Below, piece by piece: positions 9,966 through 19,233 of a stretch of 64,000 bases of DNA; the first letter of the stretch is position 1, and every line of letters starts with the position of its first letter. Under the pieces are notes generated by a model. That model searched no databases. It worked only from the letters and a program-made list of their open reading frames with translations, and was not told where the DNA came from. Location: assembly GCA_037481615.1 (NCBI GenBank), contig JBBFLI010000002.1. One strand, given 5' to 3'. The stretch comes from SpSt-501 sp037481615 (GTDB lineage Bacteria; Desulfobacterota; Desulfobacteria; Desulfobacterales; SpSt-501). Both the position numbers and the translations under genes were made by a program.

Positions 9966-9981
9966 CCGGGGGGAAACCGCC

Positions 9982-10563
9982 GTGCAGGATTACTTTCTGC
10001 TGATCATCGCCGCGATGTTCGTGAACAACATCGTCCTGATCCAGTTTCTCGGAAACTGCCCGCTGGTCGGCGTCACCAGCTCCATGGAAAGCGCCTTCGG
10101 GATGGGGGCCGCCGTCGTCTTCGTCACCACGCTCGCGGGGACCTCCTGCTGGATCGTGCAACGGTTCGTCCTCGAGCCGCTCGCGCTCGAGTACCTCCAG
10201 ACCCTCGTCTTCATCCTGATCATCGCCAGCCTCGTCCAGTTCGTGGAAATCGTTCTCCAGAAGGTGGCGCCGCCCCTGTATCGAACGCTCGGCATCTTTC
10301 TGCCTCTGATCACCACCAACTGCATGGTGTTCGGTGCCGCCATCCTGAGCATCAAGCACGACTACACCTTCCTGCAGACCCTCGTGTTCTGCCTGGCCGC
10401 GGCCGTAGGCTTCGGGCTGGTGCTGGTGTTCATGGCCGGCCTCCGGGAGCGCATGGAGGTTTCCGGGAGGGTTCCCGCGGCGCTGCAGGGGGTCCCCATC
10501 ACCATGATCACGGCCGGGATGATGGGGCTGAGTTTCGCGGGCCTGCTCGGCATGGCCAAGTAA
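9982..10563 (+). CDS. rnfA: Rnf complex subunit RnfA
   Basis: Integral membrane subunit of Rnf (RnfA/NqrE family), 193 residues, paralogous and inverted in topology to RnfE. It opens with YFLLIIAAMFVNNIVLIQFLGNCP, and has the second conserved cysteine segment PLITTNCMVFGAA; in known structures these Cys residues of RnfA and RnfE ligate a [2Fe-2S] cluster in the membrane. The start is GTG, preceded by GGGGGGAAA, 16 bases after rnfE. Confidence 0.96.
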   Translation: MQDYFLLIIAAMFVNNIVLIQFLGNCPLVGVTSSMESAFGMGAAVVFVTTLAGTSCWIVQRFVLEPLALEYLQTLVFILIIASLVQFVEIVLQKVAPPLYRTLGIFLPLITTNCMVFGAAILSIKHDYTFLQTLVFCLAAAVGFGLVLVFMAGLRERMEVSGRVPAALQGVPITMITAGMMGLSFAGLLGMAK

Positions 10564-10580
10564 CGCCCAAGGAGCGTCTC

Positions 10581-11408
10581 ATGGAATCCGTCCTCACCGC
10601 CGTGCTCACGTTAGGCGCACTGGCCTTCGCCGCGGGCCTGCTGCTCAGTGTCGCCGCCAAGGTCTTCTATGTGCCGGTCGACCCGCGCGTGGGCCAGATC
10701 GGCGATCTGCTGCCCGGGGCGAACTGCGGCGGCTGCGGCTTCGCGGGCTGCCTCGATCTCGCCGGGGCGATCGCCGGCGGGCAAGTCCCCCCCAACGCCT
10801 GCCGCTGCGCTTCGGAGGAGGCGAACCGCCGGATCGCCGCATTGATCGGCGCGGCCCTCGAGGAAAAGGAGCGCGAGGTCGCCTGCATCTTCTGCAAGGG
10901 GGATGCGGCCCACGCACGGCGGCGGTTTCGCTACCGCGGCATCGCCGACTGCCGGGCGGCCGAACTCGTGGCCGGCGGCGACAAGGCCTGCTCCTACGGC
11001 TGCCTGGGGCTGGGCACCTGTATCCAGGCCTGCATCTTCGGCGCCCTGAAGATGGGGGAGGATGGGCTCCCGGTCGTCAATCCCGACCGCTGCACCGCCT
11101 GCGGGGCCTGCGTGCGCATCTGCCCGCGGCACATCCCGCGACTGGTCCCCGTCTCCCAGAAGGCGATCGCTTTCTGCACCTCCCACGACCCGGGCAAGGT
11201 GGTCAAGGAGGTCTGCGAGGTGGGCTGCATCGCCTGCGGACTGTGCAAGAAGGTCTGCCCCGAAAAGGCGATCGAGATCGTCTCGCTTCTGGCCGTCGTG
11301 GACCCGGCGAAATGCACCGGCTGCGGCAAGTGCTTCGAGAAATGCCCGACCGGCATCATCCGCCCCCCCTCGGGCGAGGCCCCCGTCCGGCAGCCGGCGG
11401 CCGCCTGA
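10581..11408 (+). CDS. rnfB: Rnf complex subunit RnfB
   Basis: Ferredoxin-accepting subunit of Rnf, anchored by one N-terminal helix (about residues 5-27). The low-potential cluster motif NCGGCGFAGC has Cys49, Cys52 and Cys57, with Cys74 as fourth ligand. It is followed by a row of further [4Fe-4S] motifs: around CSYGCLGLGTCIQAC, CTACGACVRICP, CIACGLCKKVCP and CTGCGKCFEKCP. At 275 residues it is longer than enterobacterial RnfB (about 190) and resembles the multi-cluster RnfB of clostridia and sulfate reducers. It ends the rnfCDGEAB set, followed 22 bases later by rseC. Confidence 0.96.
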   Translation: MESVLTAVLTLGALAFAAGLLLSVAAKVFYVPVDPRVGQIGDLLPGANCGGCGFAGCLDLAGAIAGGQVPPNACRCASEEANRRIAALIGAALEEKEREVACIFCKGDAAHARRRFRYRGIADCRAAELVAGGDKACSYGCLGLGTCIQACIFGALKMGEDGLPVVNPDRCTACGACVRICPRHIPRLVPVSQKAIAFCTSHDPGKVVKEVCEVGCIACGLCKKVCPEKAIEIVSLLAVVDPAKCTGCGKCFEKCPTGIIRPPSGEAPVRQPAAA

Positions 11409-11430
11409 GGGGACGCATCGGGACGGAACC

Positions 11431-11922
11431 ATGGGCGCTTTCCCCTCCGGGGTCTCCCCCCCCGCGCCGCGAAAACAGGGGGAGGTGATCGCCCTCGAGG
11501 GGGCGGGCGCCCGCGTGAAAATCCGGCGCGGGGGGGAGTGCGCCGCGTGCTCCTGCGCCGCCTTGTGCAGCCCCTTCGGACGCGACTGGATGGTGCTGAG
11601 CGCCGAAAACCCCCTTCGCGCGGGGGTCGGCGACGAGGTCGAAATCTCCTACCGCGCGGCGGGCAGAACGCGCGCCGTCGCCCTGCTCTACCTTCTGCCG
11701 CTTGGCGCCCTTCTCGCCGGCGCCGTCCTCGGTCAAGCGAGCGCCTTCCTCCGAGACCCGGACCTCTCGGCCGCGGTGGGCGGCCTCACCGCCACCGGCG
11801 CCTGTTTTCTCCTGCTGCGCCTCTATTCCCGCCGGCGGCTCGAATCGAACCCCGCCTTGCGCCCCGTCATCGTGGGCATCCTCAAGACCGCCGCCGGGGA
11901 CCGAGCGCGCCCCGCGGGGTGA
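11431..11922 (+). CDS. rseC: SoxR-reducing/RseC-family membrane protein
   Basis: Small inner-membrane protein of the RseC/MucC family, 163 residues. It has a cysteine motif CAACSCAALC near residues 37-46, the conserved NPLRAGVGDEVEISY segment, and two membrane helices at about 80-102 and 110-128. Family members work with the Rnf (Rsx) complex to reduce SoxR, and such genes often sit at the end of rnf operons, as here. The ATG at 11431 is weakly preceded by GGGACGGA. The last 41 bases overlap the end of the convergent lysine-ketoglutarate reductase-like gene. Confidence 0.87.
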   Translation: MGAFPSGVSPPAPRKQGEVIALEGAGARVKIRRGGECAACSCAALCSPFGRDWMVLSAENPLRAGVGDEVEISYRAAGRTRAVALLYLLPLGALLAGAVLGQASAFLRDPDLSAAVGGLTATGACFLLLRLYSRRRLESNPALRPVIVGILKTAAGDRARPAG

Positions 11923-13246
11923 AAAGGCCTTCCACCGCCGTTCCGAGAAATCGCGCCAGCGCCGCGTAGTCGGGGGTGAGCGCCCCGCGGTGGACGATGA
12001 CGGCCCGCTTGAGCTCGGGGGGCAGCCCCCAGGAGGCGAAATCCCCGCCGGAGCCGCCTTGCACCAGGGCGGGGAGCAGTCCGCGCAAGACCCGGCTGAA
12101 ATCGGTCGAGGATTCGCGGGGGATCTCCGCCGGCAGGATGTCGACGGCCATGATCACCGGGCCGCGGCCCTCGACCCCCTCGCGCACGGCGCCGGTTTCG
12201 GGCTCGTAGACGTAGAGGGGGTTTCCGGGGTCGGTCGCGCGGAGCGTGCATTCGACCGAGCCGGTCACATCGCAACTGATATCGCCGATCACGCGCAGCC
12301 GCGGAGCGGCCTCCCCCGTCCAGTGTCTGCGGCAGCCCTCGCGGGTGAGCAGCCGGGGATAGCGCGCGTCCCAGTAGACCCCGTTCACCCAGACGACGAG
12401 CTGCGGGAGAAAGGACTCGAAGACGCTCGCGTACCCCTCGGCCCCCCGGCGGTAGTAGTCGGCAAGATCGAACCGCTCTCCGGCCTTCCGCGGCACGAAG
12501 AGGTCTTCCTCGGCGAACACCGCCTTGTAGATCCGACGGGGGTCGGCGAACCGCCCCGGGTCGCCAGCAAGAAGCTCCCGCGGCCGGACCTCCGTGACGG
12601 GAAAGAGATCGAGGATCTCCTGCGCCCCGCGGGAGACGTTTCCGGTCCCGGTGAAGCCCACGACCAGCGGGTGCACCGCGGGGGGCACGCCGCGCGAGGC
12701 GACGGCCTGCGCGGCCGCCTCCAGGTCCCGTTTCGCCGCGGCGAGGTCCGGATAGGTGCGCGCCTGCCGCAGCCCGGCGAAGGGCGAGGGGATCCCCTCC
12801 GCCGCCAGCCGCAGCCCGAGCGCCCAGAGGGTGTTGATCATCCCCGCCAGGCCGGCATGGCGGCCGAAAAAGATGAGGCGCCGGTTCTCGCCGTCCACGA
12901 TGCGCTCGTAGTCGATCAGGGTGGCCCGCTGCTCGAGGATGCGGCGCAGCATGGGCATGTTGGCGGCCTGCCCTTTGATGACGTGCGGGAAGAAGAGGTA
13001 GGTCTTGCCCGCCTCGATCTTCTCCGGCGGGATCTCCTTGATGCCGACGATCACCTCGCAATCGGCGAGCGTCTCCTGGACCGGCACCCCCGCCGCCCGG
13101 TACTCCGCGTCGGAAAACGCCCGGCGGGCGCTCGACTGCACGACCAGATCCAGTCCCGCCGCCCGGAGCCGGGCGGCGTCCGCGGGAACGAGCGGCGTCC
13201 TCCTCTCCCACCGGCCCTTGTCTTCACGGCGGATTCCGATTTTCAT
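11882..13246 (-). CDS. Lysine-ketoglutarate reductase/saccharopine dehydrogenase-like protein (LOR domain)
   Basis: Protein of 454 residues resembling the lysine-oxoglutarate reductase half of eukaryotic AASS and fungal Lys1, in the alanine dehydrogenase/PNT fold family. It opens with the family start IGIRREDKGRWERRTPLVPAD. It also has IVGIKEIPPEKIEAGKTYLFFPHVIKGQ, a nucleotide-binding glycine segment GFTGTGNVSRGAQEIL, and the C-terminal ISCDVTGSVECT. The family interconverts lysine, 2-oxoglutarate and saccharopine or makes other opine-type bonds. It is the last gene of the leftward transporter operon and its ATG overlaps the stop of the PrpD-family gene by four bases. The true substrate may be another N-carboxyalkyl amino acid. 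Confidence 0.85.
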   Translation of the reverse strand: MKIGIRREDKGRWERRTPLVPADAARLRAAGLDLVVQSSARRAFSDAEYRAAGVPVQETLADCEVIVGIKEIPPEKIEAGKTYLFFPHVIKGQAANMPMLRRILEQRATLIDYERIVDGENRRLIFFGRHAGLAGMINTLWALGLRLAAEGIPSPFAGLRQARTYPDLAAAKRDLEAAAQAVASRGVPPAVHPLVVGFTGTGNVSRGAQEILDLFPVTEVRPRELLAGDPGRFADPRRIYKAVFAEEDLFVPRKAGERFDLADYYRRGAEGYASVFESFLPQLVVWVNGVYWDARYPRLLTREGCRRHWTGEAAPRLRVIGDISCDVTGSVECTLRATDPGNPLYVYEPETGAVREGVEGRGPVIMAVDILPAEIPRESSTDFSRVLRGLLPALVQGGSGGDFASWGLPPELKRAVIVHRGALTPDYAALARFLGTAVEGLFTPRGALGPRRRS

Positions 13247-14655
13247 GCTGGCTCTCCCCCCCTCCGGGCGTCCTCCGCGTCGGGAGGAGCGGACAAGCGT
13301 TCGGCGGCGGCCGCCGCCCCCTCACGCGGGACCGCCTGCAGCGCGGCGAGAACCGCATCCTGCGTGGCGGGCGCAAAGCAGCCGCGGGCGAGAAGGCGGA
13401 ATTTCGCGACCAGCGCCGTGCGGTCCATCGGCCGCACGGGGTCGCCGGCGGGATGGCGGCAGAAGGCGGCGTGGGCCCGGCCGCGGGCACGCACCACGAC
13501 CCGGGCGGCGGTCTCGGCCGGGAACCCCCGGTCGAGCTCGGGGTCGACCGCGAGCGTCACGCGGGCGGCCAGCGCGACCGCCCCGGGGTGGTGGAGGCTC
13601 GCGGGGCGGATCGGCAGCAGGGCCTCTCTTCCCTCCACGGCGAGCAGACCGAGGCAGAAGGGCAGGCTGTACTGAGCCGCCTCGACCGAGTCGGGATCGG
13701 TCTCGTTGGTCAGCCGCAGGGCGCGCTCGAAGGTGAGGACCTCGATCGCCTCGATCTCCCCGGCGGCGAGCCCCTCCCCGCGCAGGATCGTCTCCAGGGC
13801 CTCGAGCGCCGCGTGCGCCCAGCGGCAGCAACCGTACGGTTTGAAATAGACGCTTTCGAGGGTGAAGCCCCGACCCAGGCCCTCGCGGATGCGGCGGGCG
13901 TCATGGTAGGCCGGGTGATCCAGGATGTCGAGCGGGCCGGTGAAGCCGGAGGCGGCGAGCTCCGTCGCCCACATGCCCGTCAGCACCGCCCAGGGGATGC
14001 CTTCCTTGGCCTGGTTTCCCATGCGCCGGCTGTAGCCCGCGGCGGAGAGTCCCGGCGAGAGGACCCCGGCCACGGAAAGGGCCTCGGCCGTGCGGCGCCG
14101 GTCGAGGCCGCGCAGGCGGCTGGCGGCCGCGGCGACGCCGTAGGCGCACCAGCGGCCGGTCGAAAGCGTGTCGAGCCGGGCGAAATCGCGCGCCGCCGCG
14201 ATGCGCACCCCGACCTCATAGCCGGCCGCGATCGCGGCGAGGAGGTCGGCGGCCGGTGGGGCGTTCTCCTGGGCGAGGGCGATCACGGCCGGCAGCACGG
14301 CCGCTCCGGGGTGCCCGCCTGCGGCGCGGTGGCCGTCGTCGAGGTCGAGGGCGCTCGCCGCGGCGCTGTTCGCGAAGGCGGCGGCGAAAGCCCGACGGCT
14401 TCCGCCGCCGAACCACAGGCCGGCCGGACCCGGCGCGCCGAGGTGCGCCGCGGCGCGCCGGGCGATTTCCGCCGCCGGCGCCTGCCGGCCCGCCGCCGAG
14501 GCCCCCGCGAGATCGATCAGGCAGTCGACGATCTTTTCGCCGACCGCCGCGGGCAAATCCTCCCCCCGCAGCGAAAGGGCCCAATCGGCGAGGAACTCCG
14601 TCGTCCAGCCGCCCCGCCCCCCTGCCCCCGTCGCATCCTTCCCGCCGGGGTTCAT
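13243..14655 (-). CDS. MmgE/PrpD family protein
   Basis: Protein of 470 residues in the MmgE/PrpD superfamily, whose members include 2-methylcitrate dehydratase, cis-aconitate decarboxylase and iminodisuccinate epimerase. Family marks: FANSAAASALDLDDGHRAAGGHPGAAVLPA (about residues 94-123), the GIPWAVLTGMWATELAASGFTGP segment, and KPYGCCRWAHAALEA. The ATG at 14655 overlaps the preceding stop (ATGA); the open frame further upstream is out of family. Because it lies between two saccharopine-type oxidoreductases, an epimerase acting on an opine-like amino acid is more likely than a methylcitrate dehydratase. That is inference. Confidence 0.87.
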   Translation of the reverse strand: MNPGGKDATGAGGRGGWTTEFLADWALSLRGEDLPAAVGEKIVDCLIDLAGASAAGRQAPAAEIARRAAAHLGAPGPAGLWFGGGSRRAFAAAFANSAAASALDLDDGHRAAGGHPGAAVLPAVIALAQENAPPAADLLAAIAAGYEVGVRIAAARDFARLDTLSTGRWCAYGVAAAASRLRGLDRRRTAEALSVAGVLSPGLSAAGYSRRMGNQAKEGIPWAVLTGMWATELAASGFTGPLDILDHPAYHDARRIREGLGRGFTLESVYFKPYGCCRWAHAALEALETILRGEGLAAGEIEAIEVLTFERALRLTNETDPDSVEAAQYSLPFCLGLLAVEGREALLPIRPASLHHPGAVALAARVTLAVDPELDRGFPAETAARVVVRARGRAHAAFCRHPAGDPVRPMDRTALVAKFRLLARGCFAPATQDAVLAALQAVPREGAAAAAERLSAPPDAEDARRGGEPA

Positions 14656-15827
14656 TCGACCCGCCTCTCGAAGCGCATGCCGTGCGCCTCGAGCTCCCGC
14701 AGCACCTCGCGGGCGGGCACGTCGCGCGCCGGGCTGAGGACGCCCGCACCCGCGATCCGGCCCTCGAGGATCATCCGCGCGGCGACGGCGGTCGTGAACC
14801 CCACGGTGCGGTTCATGGCGAAAAGCCCCGTCGCGAGGTCCCGGGTGTCGATCAGCTGGTAAACCACGCGCCGCGGCCGGCCCTCCCGGGTCCCCCGGAC
14901 CTCCACGCGCAGGATGACGATGTCGCGTTCGTTTTCGCGGAACTGCAGCCGGGGGGCCAGGTGCTCGGCGACGAAGCGTCGCGGGGAGATCGCCCTTCCG
15001 GCGATCGTCTCCGGCGCCTCGTCGAGAAAGCCGAGCTCGGCCATGACCCACCAGAAATCGTTGTGCCCCGGCCAGCGCATGGCGAAGCGGCCCATCTCGA
15101 TGAGCCCCGGCCCCAGGCCGAAGAGGCCGATGTAGCGCAGCGCATCTCCGTTGTAATAGGCGTCGAGCTCGCCCACCCCTTCCACGACCAGGCGGTGCCG
15201 GTTCTCGGGCCGCAGCACCTGTCCGGCGGGGATCGCGCCCTCGCTCCCGTCGCGCAGGAAGCGCGCGGGGCGCATGTAGGCCTTGAGCACCCCCTCGAAG
15301 GTCCAGCTGATCTTGTAGCCGATCGGGTTGTCGCGGGCGCAGGCGGGCTCGGGGAGCCCGGCCCCGTAGGAGCGCATGCCGTGGACGCTGTCGAGTTCCT
15401 CCACGGCGAGCCTCCCCAGCAAGAGATCGATCCCCGGGTCCATCCCCATCTCCGGCAAGAGGAGAACCCCCCGCCGGCGCGCCTCGGCATCGAGCTCCAC
15501 GAGCGCCCCGGTGTAGCTCGAACTCGTGTAGGGCACCCCCGCCTCGAGCGCCGCCGCGGCGACCGCGGGCTGGAAATCGGGGGGCAGCATGTTGACCACG
15601 ACCCCCGGCCGGACCTCCCGGATCAGCCGCCGCAGGGCCGCACCGTCCGCGGCATCCAGGGCGACGACCCGGGTGCGGCGGAATCCCCGCCGCGCCGCGT
15701 GCTCGCGCGCTTGCTCGCAGGCCGCCTCGGCGACGACGATGCGCACCGGGGCGTCCCAGTGTTCGAGATCTTCGACGACGGCCTTTCCCTGCAGGCCCAT
15801 TCCCAGGACGAGCACGGCCGGTTCCAT
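14652..15827 (-). CDS. Saccharopine dehydrogenase-family (saccharopine reductase-like) protein
   Basis: Oxidoreductase of 391 residues in the saccharopine dehydrogenase C-terminal (Lys9-like) family. The N-terminal Rossmann domain opens with VLVLGMGLQGKAVVEDL. The family segment VVNMLPPDFQPAVAAAALEAGVPYTSSSY follows at about residues 78-107, and then LLPEMGMDPGIDLLLGR. Members use NAD(P)H to make or split the bond in saccharopine or related opines. It is encoded between dppC and the MmgE/PrpD gene with a four-base overlap to the latter. Presence of both saccharopine half-reactions next to a transporter argues for catabolism of an imported substrate rather than lysine synthesis. Confidence 0.88.
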   Translation of the reverse strand: MEPAVLVLGMGLQGKAVVEDLEHWDAPVRIVVAEAACEQAREHAARRGFRRTRVVALDAADGAALRRLIREVRPGVVVNMLPPDFQPAVAAAALEAGVPYTSSSYTGALVELDAEARRRGVLLLPEMGMDPGIDLLLGRLAVEELDSVHGMRSYGAGLPEPACARDNPIGYKISWTFEGVLKAYMRPARFLRDGSEGAIPAGQVLRPENRHRLVVEGVGELDAYYNGDALRYIGLFGLGPGLIEMGRFAMRWPGHNDFWWVMAELGFLDEAPETIAGRAISPRRFVAEHLAPRLQFRENERDIVILRVEVRGTREGRPRRVVYQLIDTRDLATGLFAMNRTVGFTTAVAARMILEGRIAGAGVLSPARDVPAREVLRELEAHGMRFERRVE

Positions 15828-15849
15828 GGCGGTGTCCGACTCCTTTCCG

Positions 15850-16758
15850 TCAGCGGGGGATGTTTCTCAGCCGCGGATCGAGGGCGTCCCGCAAGCCGTC
15901 CCCCAGAAGGTTGATCGCGAGGATCGTGAGCATGATCGCCAGACCCGGCAGGGTGACCAGCCACCAGGCGTCGGTGATGTAGACCCGCCCTTCGGCGAGC
16001 ATGCGACCCCAGGTCGGCATCGGGGGCGGCACCCCCATGCCGAGAAACGACAGCCCGCTCTCCCAGATGATGATGTTCGCGATCCGCACCGTCCCCAGGA
16101 CGAGCACGGGGGAGAGGACGTTCGGGAAAATGTGGCGCCGCAGAATCACCGGGTCGCGCGTCCCCACGCTGCGCGCGGCGGTGACGAATTCCTTCTCCTT
16201 GATGCTCAGGACACTGCCCCGCACCGTGCGGGCGTAGGTCACCCAATCGGAGAGCCCCAGGACGAGGATCAGGTTGAAGATCGAGTTGCCGAGGACGGCG
16301 ATCACGGAGATCGTGAGCAGCATGAAAGGGTAGGCCATGAAGACGTCGGCCACGCGCATGATCAGGCTGTCGATCCGCCCGCCGTAGTACCCCGACAGCA
16401 GCCCGAGCAGGATCCCCGCCCCGCAGGCGACCAGCACCGCGGCGAAGCCGACGAAGAGGCTCACCCGGCCGCCGTAGAGGATGCGCACGAGAACGTCGCG
16501 GCCGAGGTTGTCGGTGCCGAGCGGGTGCGCGAGACTGCCGCCCTCCTGCCAGAAGGGGGGCGAAAGCCGCGCGAGGAGATCCTGGGAGAGCGGGTCGGCG
16601 TCGGTGAACCCGGGGAAGGCGAGGCTCGTGCCGAGGATGGCGAAGAGCAGCACCCCGCCGATCACCGCGCCGGGCGAGCGGCCGAGCGCCCGGAGCGTCT
16701 CCCCCCACAGCCGCAGGGCGTCGCCCCGGCCGGAGAGCCGATTCGCCGCGGCGATCAT
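15850..16758 (-). CDS. dppC: Peptide/opine/nickel-type ABC transporter permease, DppC-like
   Basis: Second inner-membrane permease of the importer, 302 residues with about six helices. It has the OppC N-terminal segment with HPLGTDNLGRDVLVRILYGGRVSL (about 78-101), typical of DppC/NikC proteins, and the EAA loop EFVTAARSVGTRDPVILRRHIFPN (about 188-211). The ATG at 16758 overlaps the dppB stop by four bases, which decides the start over the longer open frame. The symbol marks the family only; the substrate could be a peptide, an opine or a metal chelate. Confidence 0.92.
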   Translation of the reverse strand: MIAAANRLSGRGDALRLWGETLRALGRSPGAVIGGVLLFAILGTSLAFPGFTDADPLSQDLLARLSPPFWQEGGSLAHPLGTDNLGRDVLVRILYGGRVSLFVGFAAVLVACGAGILLGLLSGYYGGRIDSLIMRVADVFMAYPFMLLTISVIAVLGNSIFNLILVLGLSDWVTYARTVRGSVLSIKEKEFVTAARSVGTRDPVILRRHIFPNVLSPVLVLGTVRIANIIIWESGLSFLGMGVPPPMPTWGRMLAEGRVYITDAWWLVTLPGLAIMLTILAINLLGDGLRDALDPRLRNIPR

Positions 16759-17681
16759 CGTTCGCCCCCGTAACTGATCTGCGGGTCGAGAAACACGTAG
16801 AGCAGGTCGACCAGCAGGTTGATCAGCACGAAGATCACGGCGAGGACCAGCACCGCCGCCTGGACCAGGGGGTAGTCCCGGCTGAAGATCGCCTGCACGA
16901 CGAGCCGCCCCACCCCCGGCCAGGCGAAGACGGTCTCGATGATCACCGTGCCGCCGATCAGGAAGCCGAACTGCATCCCGGCCACGGTGACGAGCGGGAT
17001 GAGGGCGTTCTTCAGCGCATGCTTGCCGATCACGATCCGCTCGCGCAACCCCTTGGCGCGTGCGGTGCGCACGTAGTCCTGCCCGAGCACCTCGAGCATG
17101 ACCGAGCGCGTGAGCCGCGCGAACATCGCCAGCAGGCTCAAGCCCAGCGCGAGTGCCGGGAGCACGAGCTGGGAGAAGCTCCCGCGCCCCGAGGTGGGAA
17201 ACCACCCGAGATGCACGGAAAAGAGGAGCACCAGCATGATCCCCAGCCAGAAGTGGGGCATGGACAGCCCGAAGAGCGCGGCCAGCATGGAGCCGAGATC
17301 GAAGAGCGAGCCCCGCCGCACGGCGGCGAGGATGCCGAGCGGGACGGCGGCCGCGAGCGCAAAGAGCATCGCCGCCCCGGCGAGTTCCAGGCTCGCGGGC
17401 AGCCGCTCGAGGATCAGGTCCAGGGCGGGCGTGCGGTGGACGAGCGACACCCCCAGGTCCCCGCGCAGGGCGTGGCCCGCGAAGCGCAGGTACTGGACGA
17501 CGAGGGGGTCGTTGAAACCGAGTTGCTCGCGCAGGGCCTCGACCTCCGCCTTGGAGGCGTCCGGCGGCAGCATGAGCATGACCGGGTCCCCGGAGAGGTG
17601 GATGAAGAAGAAGCTGATGATCGAGATGCCGACGGCCACGTAAACCGTGTGCCAGAGGCGTTTCAGGATGTAGCGGGCCAT
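16755..17681 (-). CDS. dppB: Peptide/opine/nickel-type ABC transporter permease, DppB-like
   Basis: First inner-membrane permease of the importer, 308 residues, about six helices. It begins with the family signature MARYILKRLWHTVYVAVGISIISFFFIHLSGDP in outline, and contains DYVRTARAKGLRERIVIGKHALKNALIP, the EAA loop that contacts the ATPases (about 208-235), and GGTVIIETVFAWPGVGRL near 251. It stands 55 bases after the binding-protein gene and overlaps dppC by four bases. Confidence 0.93.
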   Translation of the reverse strand: MARYILKRLWHTVYVAVGISIISFFFIHLSGDPVMLMLPPDASKAEVEALREQLGFNDPLVVQYLRFAGHALRGDLGVSLVHRTPALDLILERLPASLELAGAAMLFALAAAVPLGILAAVRRGSLFDLGSMLAALFGLSMPHFWLGIMLVLLFSVHLGWFPTSGRGSFSQLVLPALALGLSLLAMFARLTRSVMLEVLGQDYVRTARAKGLRERIVIGKHALKNALIPLVTVAGMQFGFLIGGTVIIETVFAWPGVGRLVVQAIFSRDYPLVQAAVLVLAVIFVLINLLVDLLYVFLDPQISYGGER

Positions 17682-17736
17682 GCGGGGGCTTCCGTTCCCG
17701 GGGCGGGGACCGACCCCGCCCCGGATGCGTCGGTGT

Positions 17737-19233
17737 TCACTTGCGCGGCTTCGCCGTGTTCATGATGAGGTAGCCGTCCCGCAGGCCCTTGTACTCCACG
17801 GCGTTCGAGACCGCATAGACCTCGGGGATGACGTAGAGGTAGACCCAGGGCGCCTCCGCGTAGAGGAAACGGTCGAGCTCGTTGTAGACCTTGGCGCGCT
17901 CCACGGGATCGAGCGTCGTGCGCCCCTGTTCGAGCAGTCGGTCGACCTTTTCGTTCTTGTAGTAGTAGTCCCGGCTCTTGGAGTGGAAGAGCGAGTACAT
18001 GTAGCGGTCGGGCTCGGGCGCATCGTCCCAGAAATAGATGAACATCTGGTGCTGCCGGTTCTTGTAACGCTCCCACATCACCGCGCGCTCGTAGGGCTCG
18101 AGCTTGACGCGGATGCCGATCTTCCCCAGGTCGGCGGCGATGGCCTCGGCCTGCTCCTGGATCTGGGACATGTAGGTCCCGTAGGCGAGCCGCGCCTCGA
18201 AGCCGTTCGGGTATCCCGCCTCGGCGAGGAGCTTCTTCGCCTTCTCGGGATCGTAGGGGTAGGGCTTGAGCGCGGGGTCGGCGCCGAAGGTGCGCGGGCT
18301 GATCGGGCCGCGGCACAGGATGGCCTTGCCCTGGAAGAGCGCCTGGTTGATGAGCTCGCGGTTCACGCCGTGGTTGACCGCCTGGCGTACGCGCACGTCG
18401 TCGAAGGGCTTCTCGTAGGTGTTCAGCCCGAGGTAGTTCATGGAGCCCATCTGGTCGGTGAGATAGGCCTTGCCCGAGGCGAGGATCTTCTGGCGCTGGT
18501 GCACGGGAATCCCGCTCACGACGTCGGCCTCGCCCGTGAGCAGGGCGGCGATGCGCGAGGCCTCCTCGGGCACCCCGCGGAAGATCAGCCGCTTGTAGGC
18601 GGGCTTCGGGCCGTAGTAGTTCTCGTAGGCGGTCATGACGACTTCCTGCCCCTTGACCCATTTTTCGAGCTTGTAGGGTCCGCAGCCCACGGGTTTCAGG
18701 TTGTACTCGGCATCCCCCACCTGCCGGACGTACTTCGGCGGCACGATGAAGAAGTACTGCGCGAGCATGTAGAGCCCGGGGGCGTAGGGCTCGGTGGTGG
18801 ACATGGTGAAGGTCCGCTCGTCGATCACCTCGACCCCCTTGAAGAGGTTGAGCTTGCCGCGATGCGGGCTCTTCAGGGCGTCGCTCATCAGCCGCTCGAA
18901 GGAAAACTTCACCGCCGCGGCGTCGATCGGCTCGCCGTTGTGGAAGGTCGCCCCCTTGACGAGGGTGAACTTCCAGGTGAGGTCGTTCACCTTTTCCCAC
19001 TTCTCGACCAGACCCGGCTTGACGGTCGCATCCTCCTGGGGTTTGAGGATCGTGTCGTGGAGGTTGTAGCCCACGCTCATCGTGGTCTGGATCGAGCTCT
19101 GCATGATGTCCAGCCCGACGGGCTCGGCCTCCTGGACCACGACGAGGGTGTTCGGGTCCTTGGCGGCCGCGGGCTGCACGGCCAGGACCACGGCCCAAAG
19201 AACCGCCATCGCGATTGCCGTCTTGCGCATCAT
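17737..19233 (-). CDS. dppA: ABC transporter substrate-binding protein, SBP family 5 (DppA/OppA-like)
   Basis: Periplasmic solute receptor of the importer, 498 residues. A Sec signal peptide (MRKTAIAMAVLWAVVLAVQPAAAK in outline, residues 2-25) precedes NTLVVVQEAEPVGLDI. Family-5 marks are VKPGLVEKWEKVNDLTWKFTL, ATFHNGEPIDAAAVKFSFERL (about 95-115), and PYDPEKAKKLLAEAGYPNGF near 330. No lipobox cysteine is seen, so it should be soluble. The ATG overlaps the end of the dppF gene (ATGA). The order D-F-A-B-C, with ATPases first, is unusual compared with the common A-B-C-D-F. Confidence 0.92.
   Translation of the reverse strand: MMRKTAIAMAVLWAVVLAVQPAAAKDPNTLVVVQEAEPVGLDIMQSSIQTTMSVGYNLHDTILKPQEDATVKPGLVEKWEKVNDLTWKFTLVKGATFHNGEPIDAAAVKFSFERLMSDALKSPHRGKLNLFKGVEVIDERTFTMSTTEPYAPGLYMLAQYFFIVPPKYVRQVGDAEYNLKPVGCGPYKLEKWVKGQEVVMTAYENYYGPKPAYKRLIFRGVPEEASRIAALLTGEADVVSGIPVHQRQKILASGKAYLTDQMGSMNYLGLNTYEKPFDDVRVRQAVNHGVNRELINQALFQGKAILCRGPISPRTFGADPALKPYPYDPEKAKKLLAEAGYPNGFEARLAYGTYMSQIQEQAEAIAADLGKIGIRVKLEPYERAVMWERYKNRQHQMFIYFWDDAPEPDRYMYSLFHSKSRDYYYKNEKVDRLLEQGRTTLDPVERAKVYNELDRFLYAEAPWVYLYVIPEVYAVSNAVEYKGLRDGYLIMNTAKPRK

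Noticed and set aside
11882..15827. Lysine biosynthesis by the alpha-aminoadipate route
   Set aside because: No aminoadipate or homocitrate genes are near, the genes sit in a transporter operon with MmgE/PrpD, and bacteria of this type normally use diaminopimelate. Catabolism of an imported compound fits better.
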